Source: Sinohyriopsis cumingii (lineage: Eukaryota; Mollusca; Bivalvia; Unionida; Unionidae). Taken from it: 64,000 nt of DNA. The stretch is from assembly GCA_028554795.2 (NCBI GenBank), contig JAPYKE020000531.1, positions 1 to 64,000 on the forward strand, written 5' to 3'. How positions within the stretch are numbered: the first letter of the stretch is position 1; the number at the start of each line of letters is the position of its first letter. Under the pieces are notes generated by a model, which saw nothing but the letters and a program-made list of their open reading frames with translations, made no database searches and was not told the DNA's origin. Below are positions 1 through 10,598 of the stretch, one piece after another. The translations under genes were made by a program, and so were the position numbers.

Positions 1-211
<211 letters not shown>

Positions 212-246
212 AGCAGTTGTTTTGGTCTTTGAACACATCACAAAAC

Positions 247-284
247 GGCCCTTTTAAGGGCCACACAATTAATCCCGAAAAGGA
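247..284 (+). terminator. H2A mRNA 3' stem-loop and downstream element
   Basis: The stem is GGCCCT / AGGGCC with loop TTTA at 247-262, starting 36 nt after the stop codon. This is the metazoan histone mRNA hairpin bound by SLBP. A purine-rich block GAAAAGGA (277-284) sits 14 nt further on, where U7 snRNA would pair. Both the loop and the block differ from those of the other four genes. Confidence 0.93.
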
Positions 285-425
285 ATATACATCAATTTTG
301 CCACGAACTTTATTTGAAAATTAGATATCACCTGAAACAGTCTTTGAACGTTTTTTTTGAATGAATGAAGGGAGTAATGGTTGATTAAGTTTTTTCATTT
401 TTTTTCTTAATTTCTTAGTTTGTTT

Positions 426-455
426 GTATGTATGTATGTATGTATGTATGTATGT
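426..455. repeat. GTAT microsatellite
   Basis: About 7.5 copies of GTAT, recurring at the same place and length in every unit (for example 8715-8744). Confidence 0.95.
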
Positions 456-707
456 TACTGTTATGTTTCATTTTTGGTATGTACCCACTCGCCTATTCAT
501 TCTTATGTTATGGACGGTGCTGTTTAACGATAGGAGAAAATGATGTATGTGTGGAAACTTTAGTGTCATTTTCGGTTAAATTCAAATTCACTTCCTCTCC
601 TTTGAAATCGGTAGGTCTAAACCCGCTCACGTTCCCTCATCCCAATCTTGTGTAATTTTCATCGTAGCCTCGCATGAAGGATATTTTGATGATTTATTAT
701 GATTAAA

Positions 708-783
708 CCAGCCCAGCCCAGCAGCCCAGCCCAGCCCAGCCTAGCCCAGCCCAGCCCAGCCCAGCCCAGCCCAGCCCAGCCCA
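708..783. repeat. CCAGC pentanucleotide repeat
   Basis: About 15 copies of CCAGC with two interruptions (a CAG insertion and a CTAGC variant). Both interruptions are kept in all units, so the array copies share one ancestral tract. Read on the - strand it gives spurious Gly-Trp-Ala-Gly-Leu ORFs. Confidence 0.95.
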
Positions 784-847
784 TTGCCATAGAACGACTA
801 TCAATAGCATCACCATTTTGACACCTGCGTGTGACAAGTTGACAGCC

Positions 848-913
848 GATGGATGGATGGATGGATGGATGGATGGATGGATGGATGGATGGATGGATGG
901 ATGGATGACTGAC

Positions 914-948
<35 letters not shown>
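848..948. repeat. Composite tetranucleotide repeat GATG / ACTG / ATTG
   Basis: About 15 GATG units (848-908) pass through two ACTG units into about 8 ATTG units (915-948). Unit 7 has one GATG fewer (50591-50647). Neighbouring tetranucleotides differing by one base suggest stepwise mutation and expansion of one seed tract. Confidence 0.95.
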
Positions 949-2201
949 CCCACTTTACTTGCATATGTATCGGCGTGTTTCGGTTGGTAAGGTAGTATAT
1001 ATAGTAGGTCTTAATGTAATAGAATGTATTGTAATGTAACTGATTGTATTATATTGTAGTTTATTATAATATATTATATTTTATTGTAATTATTTTGTAT
1101 TTTTTGGTACCCTAATAAATTTAACGAAACATTGCATTGTAGTTTAATATTGTATAGGATTGCCTTATTTTGTTGATGGATGGTATGCGATATTTTTTAT
1201 AATGCATGTTATTGCAGTTGAGTGTAATTGATAGCATACTTATGGTATCTGTCCCATTAAATTTTAAAAGAGACTAGTGTATTTTCATGTAAGTTATTGG
1301 CGTGGTTTACATATACATAGTGTACTGTTTTTTTTTCTTCTGGTTAATACATAAACATATGTGACAAGTTATAGCTGTACCTTTAATCCTCTTTACTGAT
1401 AACAAATGTAATAGTGAATAATATATTGTGTTGAAGAACGATGATTCATTGATTTTGGTTTGACTCATTGAGCAGCATTCTTTGCACGTTCTTCACGTTT
1501 AAAGACTGCTCTAATTTGTCACGAAAATTATTATGTTAGTGTTATTCTTGTCTTGATTTTACAGCCACTATGTATGTTACTCTGAACAGCAATTGTACCT
1601 AATGCAGTAGTAGAGGTAAGTTGTGCAACTTCTGACAGTAAATGTTATTTCAGAATAATTTACTTTCTGAAAAATAAGTACTATCCGTGTATCATGTTTT
1701 TGTATAATTACACGAATTCTTTTAGGGCACTGACACATACACACACTTTTCTGCCCTTGCATGATGTATATCATAACATTTTGTCAATGATGTTCATTGT
1801 GTTTTATACCTATTTTAAAACTGCTTTGCACATGAAAGTCTGTGCATGATTGACACTGAAGTTGAAAATAGTATTTTGGGGGATGGATATTACACCATCA
1901 CAATATATACCCATCGCATGTATTCTCATCAATTCAAGACAAATTTGTCTAAAAGATTATGAAATGAAAAATCTTAGCTTCGTCGTCACAGAATTATCCT
2001 CCTTTGAACTTGTATTTCAAGTTTTAAATGATGAATATGTTGTATTTGACATCAATTCTTCGCAGAGAAATAGTTTAGGTAAGTATAAGTGCATTTTAAA
2101 GCACGTATGTTGTGTTCTGTGCAAGGAAGACAGCGTGAAAATATGGTTGAGAAACACATTTTTGATCACAATTTTTACCAAGGTGTTTTCTGCACAACAG
2201 G

Positions 2202-2272
2202 GATGTTTTCAATCACGTCCGCGCTCCGCTATATGTACACTATAGGTGACTCTGTGTTAACTTGTTATTCTG
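2202..2272 (+). promoter_or_regulatory. H1 promoter
   Basis: GATGTTTTCAATCACGTCC runs from 2202 and continues GCGCT to 2225; the same element precedes H2B. A TATA-like TATATGTA follows at 2230-2237. TTATTCT at 2265-2271 resembles the histone cap box and is about 37 nt downstream of the TATA. The predicted 5' leader is about 40 nt to the ATG at 2307. Confidence 0.7.
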
Positions 2273-2306
2273 TAAGTGCCCGTTATTCATATCGGACGTT
2301 TTCATA

Positions 2307-2903
2307 ATGGCAGATACCGCAACAGCTCCAGCTCCGGCCCCTGTGGCACCAAAGTCACCAAAGAAAAAGTCTACTAAGCCAAAGACACCGGCTAGCCACC
2401 CCAAGTACATTGATATGGTGCAAGCCGCTATCAGCAACCTAAAAGAGAGGGGAGGCTCATCACGACAGGCTATACTGAAGTACATCGCCGCTAACTACAA
2501 GGTGGGTAACAACCAAGCCCTCGTCAACTCACGCCTTAAAGTTGCTCTCAAGGGTGGTGTGAAGGCTGGTGCTCTTAAACAGTCTAAGGGTACTGGAGCC
2601 TCAGGGTCCTTTAGGCTAGGTGCCAAACCGGAGAAGAAAGTAGTTAAGAAAAAGGCAGTCAAGAAACCGAAAGCGAAGAAGCCCAAGGCAGCTGCTAAAA
2701 AGCCCAAGGCCAAGAGTCCCAAGAAGAAAAAGGTAGTCAAGAAACCAGCTGGTGAGAAAAAGGCAGCCAAACCAAAGAAGGCAAAGACCCCCAAGAAGGC
2801 GAAGGCAGCTAAACCTAAGAAGGCTAAGTCTCCAAAGAAGGCTAAAACCGCTAAGCCCAAGAAGGCCAAGACCCCAAAGAAGAAGGCAGCAGCCAAGCAG
2901 TAA
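2307..2903 (+). CDS. H1: Linker histone H1 (198 aa)
   Basis: Binds linker DNA at the nucleosome entry/exit site and compacts chromatin. The product has the three H1 parts: a short Ala/Pro/Lys N-tail (1-30), a winged-helix globular domain (about 31-105, with [21 protein letters not shown] and the closing [11 protein letters not shown] strand), and a Lys/Ala/Pro C-tail (106-198). Five (S/T)PKK cyclin-dependent-kinase and DNA-binding motifs lie at residues 17, 137, 161, 175 and 189. The tail contains 14-residue tandem repeats at 153-166, 167-180 and 181-193. There is no intron. The start was set at ATG 2307 (context ATAATGG) because upstream in-frame codons lie in the promoter and leader. A 3' stem-loop marks it as replication-dependent, unlike polyadenylated replacement H1s. 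Confidence 0.98.
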   Translation: MADTATAPAPAPVAPKSPKKKSTKPKTPASHPKYIDMVQAAISNLKERGGSSRQAILKYIAANYKVGNNQALVNSRLKVALKGGVKAGALKQSKGTGASGSFRLGAKPEKKVVKKKAVKKPKAKKPKAAAKKPKAKSPKKKKVVKKPAGEKKAAKPKKAKTPKKAKAAKPKKAKSPKKAKTAKPKKAKTPKKKAAAKQ

Positions 2904-2941
2904 AGCAAGATACATTTTATTGCTTTGGAAGTGTATACAAA

Positions 2942-2978
2942 GGTCCTTTTCAGGACCACTTTAAAATCCTAGAAAAGA
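2942..2978 (+). terminator. H1 mRNA 3' stem-loop and downstream element
   Basis: Stem GGTCCT / AGGACC, loop TTTC (2942-2957), 39 nt after the stop. AGAAAAGA at 2971-2978 is the likely U7 pairing site. The third stem pair is T-A here and C-G in the other histone genes, so pairing is preserved by a double change. Confidence 0.95.
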
Positions 2979-3249
2979 TTAGCTATCATATTGTCCTTGG
3001 CCATGACTTTAGAGTATGTTACTGATTGTGTTATTTATGTCGAAGGTGTTTTTTTTTTTGTTTTCACCCATCTAGTTTGTAAACATCGCATGTTTGTTAT
3101 TTTGAGTACCCATGACGTGTCATATCCCGTTATGTTACTGGTATTGTTTAGTGTTGTATCCGGTTCTTTTCTACTTGTAGTTGAATGCTGTGTACTGTTG
3201 TGAGAAATGGGAAGGAAAAATAATGTGTTTGTGTATTGGTAAAGTGACG

Positions 3250-3360
3250 TATGCTATGCTATGCTATGCTATGCTATGCTATGCTATGTTATGTTATGCT
3301 AAGCTATGCTATGGTGTGGTGTGGTGTGGTCTTGTCTTGTCTTGTCTTGTCTTGTCTTGT
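3250..3360. repeat. Pentanucleotide repeats TATGC, GGTGT, CTTGT
   Basis: About 13 TATGC-type units (3250-3314, some TATGT or AAGC variants) lead into three GGTGT units (3313-3330) and six CTTGT units (3331-3360). The length is the same in all units. Confidence 0.95.
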
Positions 3361-3439
3361 CATTTTGCGTTCTATGTAACAATGTTATGAACTGTGTATA
3401 TGCATAATCAAGCAAGACAATATATGTACGGAGGGAGTA

Positions 3440-3490
3440 GACCGACCGACCGACCGACCTACCTACCTACCTACCTACCTACCTACCTAT
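3440..3490. repeat. Tetranucleotide repeats GACC then TACC
   Basis: About five GACC units pass into about eight TACC units. A non-repetitive 140-bp stretch with a minus-strand splice-donor-like CCAGGTAAGTGA follows at once. Confidence 0.95.
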
Positions 3491-4139
3491 CTATTCACTT
3501 ACCTGGAGCTGTTGAAAACTGCAACTATTGTGCACTGCTTTTCAAGTGCGAGTTGTAGGTAGGGAAGCTCTCCAGCCAACTTATCACTGAGTTTTCTGGG
3601 TGCGACAGGTATTATTTTTTATGATGTACACATTTATATTTGAATTTTTTGTTCACACTTTTCAACTTCATATTATATTCAAGAAGAAGTAGGCCATATT
3701 CCAGAGAACATCGCAAGTGTGTTTATAATCCTAATTTATTTCATATAGGTATATTGTCCTGCGATTTAATGAAAAAAAACTTGCCTTATGTAATACATTA
3801 CGGTTGTACCAGTGAAGAAAGTCTGGAAAAAATATGTAAAAAGATAAAGAAACCCAAAAAGAAGAATCCTTAGCTTCAATAATATGAATCCTTATTATAG
3901 ATAATATCAATCCATAGTGGATAAATATGAAAAGAATGTATGTTACATAATCGTCAATTTGTAGGAAAGCATATTATGTGTGTAGATGAGATATCAGTGT
4001 GTCATGTACACACTGCGTCTGCTAGAAAATCATGTACAAAGAAGAAAGAATTTATTATTGTACCTTTCTTTTAATGAGAACATGAGCACCATCAAGTACT
4101 GAAATACTGCTAGTTTTGTTATGTTTGTACTTATTTTTA

Positions 4140-4142
<3 letters not shown>

Positions 4143-4177
<35 letters not shown>

Positions 4178-4184
4178 GTCGTCT

Positions 4185-4228
<44 letters not shown>
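4143..4228. repeat. Trinucleotide repeats ATT then TTG
   Basis: About 12 ATT units (4143-4178) and about 15 TTG units (4184-4228) separated by GTCGTCT. The tract length is identical in all eight units. Confidence 0.95.
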
Positions 4229-4438
4229 ATTCTTTTGTGTCACTTCTTGGTGTTAAATTCAATTTTTTTTTCTCTGTGCTATATGTTTGTCACTTTAGAG
4301 ACACAAATATAAATACGAGTATTGTGTAGTGTTGTAATAGTATTAGCAACACTGATTTGGAATACTGTGATGGTTATATCGGTATTTTTGTCATTATTAG
4401 AATAACTGTGATACTTGATAATTAGACAACCAACATGA

Positions 4439-4469
4439 TCCTCCTCCTCCTCCTCCTCCTCCTCCTCCT
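4439..4469. repeat. CTC trinucleotide repeat
   Basis: About ten TCC/CTC units in a homopyrimidine run. Confidence 0.95.
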
Positions 4470-4520
4470 ACTATTATTGATATTAATACTACTACAATTA
4501 TGCTTGACTTTAAATTTTAT

Positions 4521-4573
4521 GTTATTATTGTTGTTGTTATTGTTGTTGTTGTTGTTCTTGTTGTTGTTGTTGA
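4521..4573. repeat. Interrupted TTG trinucleotide repeat
   Basis: TTG/TTA/CTTG units of the same type as the tract at 4184-4228, about 0.2 kb upstream of the H3 promoter. Confidence 0.9.
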
Positions 4574-4796
4574 GGCTGCTTGTACCGTGTAATTGGCCAT
4601 ATTTGCGTCAGGTTTCTTTGAGTTGTAGTCTAATCAGTGAGAATGAATTAGTCCACCTTCAGTTATGTCGTACTACTTACTCATCTCCATGTTAATATTA
4701 GTACACATGGGATAAAGGTAGAAATGTTTGCAATTGTTGTTATAGTACGAAGACCTTACTAACGCTAGACGGATTGAAATTTTGGCGGAATGCTCG

Positions 4797-4932
4797 CCAA
4801 TCAGATCCCGCTGGTAGCATCCAATGAAATAAGTTGGCTCAAATTACTCTAGCCAACCAAAAGCTGTGTTTGTTGTTATGTCGGTTTCACTTATAGGAAT
4901 ATATTTCGCTTTGAATATCAACGCGCCATTCT
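4797..4932 (+). promoter_or_regulatory. H3 promoter
   Basis: CCAAT boxes lie at 4797-4801 (GCCAATCAG) and 4821-4825, with CCAAC at 4853-4857. A TTTTGGCGGAA block resembling an E2F site lies just upstream (4780-4790). TATATTT (4900-4906) is followed 28 nt later by CCATTCT (4926-4932), a near match to the histone cap box. CACTTATAG occurs twice, at 4888-4896 and just before the ATG at 4958-4966. The element shared by H1, H2B and H2A is absent. Confidence 0.7.
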
Positions 4933-4947
4933 TACACTCCTTGTTGA

Positions 4948-5379
<432 letters not shown>

Positions 5380-5407
5380 ATACCTTTCAGCCGAAAAGTA
5401 CATAAAC

Positions 5408-5443
5408 GGCCCTTTTTAGGGCCACACAAATGTCTAGAAAAGA
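5408..5443 (+). terminator. H3 mRNA 3' stem-loop and downstream element
   Basis: Stem GGCCCT / AGGGCC, loop TTTT (5408-5423), 29 nt after the stop. AGAAAAGA follows at 5436-5443, within CTAGAAAAGAG. Confidence 0.96.
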
Positions 5444-6654
<1,211 letters not shown>

Positions 6655-6681
6655 AGGATTTGCACATCTTTACCCAAAAAC

Positions 6682-6717
6682 GGCCCTTTTTAGGGCCACA
6701 AAAAGAACTAGAAAAGA
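6682..6717 (+). terminator. H4 mRNA 3' stem-loop and downstream element
   Basis: Stem GGCCCT / AGGGCC, loop TTTT (6682-6697), 28 nt after the stop. AGAAAAGA is at 6710-6717. AATAAA overlaps its end (6718-6723) and recurs at 6773-6778. Confidence 0.96.
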
Positions 6718-7091
6718 TAATAAACTCAAAATTTGTCATGATAATTTGGTGTAAGGGAAACGTGTAAACCCCAAATAAAAACAATTGTGCAACGTCACTA
6801 GTTTAAAGGAATATATGTACAAAGCATATCAGACAGGAATCATTACAATGAAATGAGTACAGGACCTACCTTCCCCCCCCCCCTTGAACCGTACAATGCA
6901 TGTACCGTACCGTACGGCTGAACTGATTTAGGAATGACTAGTGTAATGAATAACTAAGGTCATGAAACTACACCTGAAAATGTGTAGCAAGAAGAACAGA
7001 ACGAAACATTAGGTGATTGTGACTGTACGTTTGATATGGAAGATGCGCCCATAGTCAACAGTACTGAGGAAGCGCGAAGTTACCGTAGCAT
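6718..7091. other. H4-H2B spacer, unit 1
   Basis: No gene seen. It contains two AATAAA motifs, an 11-C run (6873-6883) and a short run of GTACC units near 6901-6917. The C run is 11 long in all the units I counted. Confidence 0.7.
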
Positions 7092-7181
7092 GATGTTTTC
7101 CATCACGTCCGCGCTGAGAGTCATTTCGATCCGCCGGCGTTCATATAAATAGTGTTCGCAAGCCATTGCCACTATTCATTC
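7092..7181 (+). promoter_or_regulatory. H2B promoter
   Basis: The shared element GATGTTTTCCATCACGTCC starts at 7092 and continues GCGCT to 7115; it differs from the H1 copy at one base. It ends 83 nt before the ATG, against 81 nt in H1. TATAAATA is at 7144-7151 and TCATTCG, a perfect PyCATTCPu cap box, at 7176-7182, giving a leader of about 21 nt. Confidence 0.8.
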
Positions 7182-7198
7182 GTGTGCATAGATAGAAA

Positions 7199-7576
7199 AT
7201 GCCACCTAAGCAGGCTGCGGGATCAAAGGGCGCCAAGAAGGCCGCCACGAAGGCAAAGGCCCAGCGAACTGGGGACAAAAAGAAGAGGAGGAGGAGGAGG
7301 GAATCCTATGGAATCTACATTTATAAAGTCTTGAAACAGGTGCACCCCGACACCGGTATCTCTAGCAAGGCTATGTCCATCATGAACAGCTTTGTGAACG
7401 ACATTTTCGAGAGAATCGCTGCCGAAGCATCCAGACTGGCTCATTACAACAAGCGTTCAACAATCACTAGCAGAGAAATTCAGACAGCTGTCCGTCTTCT
7501 CTTGCCAGGTGAACTTGCCAAGCACGCCGTAAGTGAGGGCACCAAGGCTGTTACCAAGTACACCAGCAGCAAGTAA
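7199..7576 (+). CDS. H2B: Histone H2B (125 aa)
   Basis: Core histone that dimerises with H2A. The basic N-tail (1-35) ends in an unbroken arginine run, R30-R34 within [11 protein letters not shown], where most animal H2Bs mix Lys and Arg; this is the segment that passes between the DNA gyres. The histone fold spans about 38-100, and the C-helix ends VTKYTSSK with the ubiquitin-acceptor lysine at K120. The arginines are encoded by an AGG run, a coding microsatellite that has already contracted in unit 3. Intronless, ATG context AAAATGCC. The H4 stop is 544 bp upstream and the H2A start 543 bp downstream. Confidence 0.99.
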   Translation: MPPKQAAGSKGAKKAATKAKAQRTGDKKKRRRRRESYGIYIYKVLKQVHPDTGISSKAMSIMNSFVNDIFERIAAEASRLAHYNKRSTITSREIQTAVRLLLPGELAKHAVSEGTKAVTKYTSSK

Positions 7577-7610
7577 ACGTCCAGTTTACAACAAACAAAA
7601 ACATCCAAAC

Positions 7611-7646
7611 GGCCCTTTTCAGGGCCATACATATCTCTAGAAAAGA
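7611..7646 (+). terminator. H2B mRNA 3' stem-loop and downstream element
   Basis: Stem GGCCCT / AGGGCC, loop TTTC (7611-7626), 35 nt after the stop. AGAAAAGA is at 7639-7646. Confidence 0.96.
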
Positions 7647-7931
7647 TGTAATGTTTCAATTTTGTTTTACTTGTAATATGATGTACTTTTTACTTTGATA
7701 TGATATATGATATAAATTGTTAAGTTTTATATGTAATGAGCTTCCAACATAGTGGATATTGATGACTTTGGCTTGCTCAAGGAAGAATGCACCCCATAAG
7801 CCTTGTTTAGTGCAAGTGATAGAAACTGTAAACATTAAAAAGCAAACAATCATCCATGGTCCCTATTATTTCATGTTACTGTCTTTGTGTTTATATTATT
7901 AGTTTTAAAAACTCGATTTGTACAGTACAAA

Positions 7932-8500
<569 letters not shown>

Positions 8501-8535
8501 AGCAGTTGTTTTGGTCTTTGAACACATCACAAAAC

Positions 8536-8573
8536 GGCCCTTTTAAGGGCCACACAATTAATCCCGAAAAGGA
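8536..8573 (+). terminator. H2A 3' stem-loop and downstream element, unit 1
   Basis: Loop TTTA and GAAAAGGA block, as at 247-284. Confidence 0.95.
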
Positions 8574-9203
8574 ATATACATCAATTTTGCCACGAACTTT
8601 ATTTGAAAATTAGATATCACCTGAAACAGTCTTTGAACGTTTTTTTTTGAATGAATGAAGGGGAGTAATGGTTGATTAAGTTTTTTCATTTTTTTCTTAA
8701 TTTCTTAGTTTGTTTGTATGTATGTATGTATGTATGTATGTATGTTACTGTTATGTTTCATTTTTGGTATGTACCCACTCGCCTATTCATTCTTATGTTA
8801 TGGACGGTGCTGTTTAACGATAGGAGAAAATGATGTATGTGTGGAAACTTTAGTGTCATTTTCGGTTAAATTCAAATTCACTTCCTCTCCTTTGAAATCG
8901 GTAGGTCTAAACCCCGCTCACGTTCCCTCATCCCAATCTTGTGTAATTTTCATCGTAGCCTCGCATGAAGGATATTTTGATGATTTATTATGATTAAACC
9001 AGCCCAGCCCAGCAGCCCAGCCCAGCCCAGCCTAGCCCAGCCCAGCCCAGCCCAGCCCAGCCCAGCCCAGCCCATTGCCATAGAACGACTATCAATAGCA
9101 TCACCATTTGACACCTGCGTGTGACAAGTTGACAGCCGATGGATGGATGGATGGATGGATGGATGGATGGATGGATGGATGGATGGATGGATGGATGACT
9201 GAC

Positions 9204-9238
<35 letters not shown>

Positions 9239-10493
9239 CCCACTTTACTTGCATATGTATCGGCGTGTTTCGGTTGGTAAGGTAGTATATATAGTAGGTC
9301 TTAATGTAATAGAATGTATTGTAATGTAACTGATTGTATTATATTGTAGTTTATTATAATATATTATATTTTATTGTAATTATTTTGTATTTTTTGGTAC
9401 CCTAATAAATTTAACGAAACATTGCATTGTAGTTTAATATTGTATAGGATTGCCTTATTTTGTTGATGGATGGTATGCGATATTTTTTATAATGCATGTT
9501 ATTGCAGTTGAGTGTAATTGATAGCATACTTATGGTATCTGTCCCATTAAATTTTAAAAGAGACTAGTGTATTTTCATGTAAGTTATTGGCGTGGTTTAC
9601 ATATACATAGTGTACTGTTTTTTTTTCTTCTGGTTAATACATAAACATATGTGACAAGTTATGAGCTGTACCTTTAATCCTCTTTTACTGATAACAAATG
9701 TAATAGTGAATAATATATTGTGTTGAAGAACGATGATTCATTGATTTTGGTTTGACTCATTGAGCAGCATTCTTTGCACGTTCTTCACGTTTAAAGACTG
9801 CTCTAATTTGTCACGAAAATTATTATGTTAGTGTTATTCTTGTCTTGATTTTACAGCCACTATGTATGTTACTCTGAACAGCAATTGTACCTAATGCAGT
9901 AGTAGAGGTAAGTTGTGCAACTTCTGACAGTAAATGTTATTTCAGAATAATTTACTTTCTGAAAAATAAGTACTATCCGTGTATCATGTTTTTGTATAAT
10001 TACACGAATTCTTTTAGGGCACTGACACATACACACACTTTTCTGCCCTTGCATGATGTATATCATAACATTTTGTCAATGATGTTCATTGTGTTTTATA
10101 CCTATTTTAAAACTGCTTTGCACATGAAAGTCTGTGCATGATTGACACTGAAGTTGAAAATAGTATTTTGGGGGATGGATATTACACCATCACAATATAT
10201 ACCCATCGCATGTATTCTCATCAATTCAAGACAAATTTGTCTAAAAGATTATGAAATGAAAAATCTTAGCTTCGTCGTCACAGAATTATCCTCCTTTGAA
10301 CTTGTATTTCAAGTTTTAAATGATGAATATGTTGTATTTGACATCAATTCTTCGCAGAGAAATAGTTTAGGTAAGTATAAGTGCATTTTAAAGCACGTAT
10401 GTTGTGTTCTGTGCAAGGAAGACAGCGTGAAAATATGGTTGAGAAACACATTTTTGATCACAATTTTTACCAAGGTGTTTTCTGCACAACAGG
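8552..10493. other. H2A-H1 spacer, unit 2
   Basis: Same content as 263-2201 but without the seven one-base indels of unit 1. Tracts: GTAT from 8715, CCAGC from about 8998, GATG/ATTG 9137-9237. Donor-like sites correspond to 9906-9913 and 10369-10376. Confidence 0.7.
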
Positions 10494-10564
10494 GATGTTT
10501 TCAATCACGTCCGCGCTCCGCTATATGTACACTATAGGTGACTCTGTGTTAACTTGTTATTCTG
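10494..10564 (+). promoter_or_regulatory. H1 promoter, unit 2
   Basis: Shared element, TATA-like and cap-like motifs as in unit 1. Confidence 0.7.
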
Positions 10565-10598
10565 TAAGTGCCCGTTATTCATATCGGACGTTTTCATA

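Larger units (their letters stand above)
263..2201. other. H2A-H1 spacer, unit 1
   Basis: AT-rich spacer with no recognised gene. It holds a GTAT tract, a CAGCC pentanucleotide tract, a composite GATG/ACTG/ATTG tract and a very AT-rich stretch at about 1010-1135 with an AATAAA near 1114. Two strong splice-donor-like AGGTAAGT sites lie at 1614-1621 and 2077-2084, and a 14-bp perfect palindrome at 1937-1950. An ORF of 120 codons (1883-2245) runs into the H1 promoter. Confidence 0.7.
1883..3873 (+). other. Candidate two-exon ORF with H1 in its intron (speculative)
   Basis: Seen directly: an ORF begins at ATG 1883 and stays open past AG|GTAAGT at 2077-2084. A pyrimidine-rich acceptor-like sequence ending CATATAG at 3748 lies in front of a second open stretch that stops at TAG 3871-3873. 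Joining 1883-2078 to 3749-3873 keeps the frame (both phase 1) and would give about 106 residues with a basic Lys/Pro-rich C-terminus. The intron would be 1670 nt and contain the whole H1 gene. I do not recognise the product. Against it: the reading frame may be open by chance, and there is no transcript evidence. The same arrangement recurs in all units. Confidence 0.22.
2979..4796. other. H1-H3 spacer, unit 1
   Basis: No recognised gene. It holds an 11-T run near 3050, TATGC/GGTGT/CTTGT pentanucleotide tracts, GACC/TACC tetranucleotides, a non-repetitive stretch at 3491-3630, the acceptor-like site at 3748 followed by an ORF to 3873, then ATT, TTG and CTC trinucleotide tracts. These tracts explain the poly-Asn, poly-Ile/Val and poly-Leu ORFs of the region. 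Confidence 0.7.

Noticed and set aside
659..964. Minus-strand ORFs with HPSI and GWAGL repeats
   Set aside because: Translation of the GATG and CCAGC tracts only.
1942..1951. AATTTGTCTA resembling the U7 Sm site AATTTGTCTAG
   Set aside because: It is part of a palindrome, has no element complementary to the histone downstream element before it, and only a weak AT stem after it.
2495..2959. 154-codon minus-strand ORF over H1 (and a 99-codon one)
   Set aside because: Mirror image of the Lys/Ala-rich H1 tail giving Phe/Leu/Gly runs; no independent coding signal.
3165..3173. TCTTTTCTA, complementary to the downstream element CTAGAAAAGA, as a U7 snRNA 5' end
   Set aside because: No U7-type Sm site or 3' stem follows; nine bases in an AT-rich spacer can match by chance.
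3496..3505. ACTTACCTGG identical to part of the U1 snRNA 5' end
   Set aside because: The following sequence is not U1; the match is better read as a minus-strand splice-donor consensus.
4055..4312. Poly-Asn, poly-Ile/Val and poly-Leu ORFs
   Set aside because: Products of ATT, TTG and CTC microsatellites; length is due to absence of stops in the repeats.
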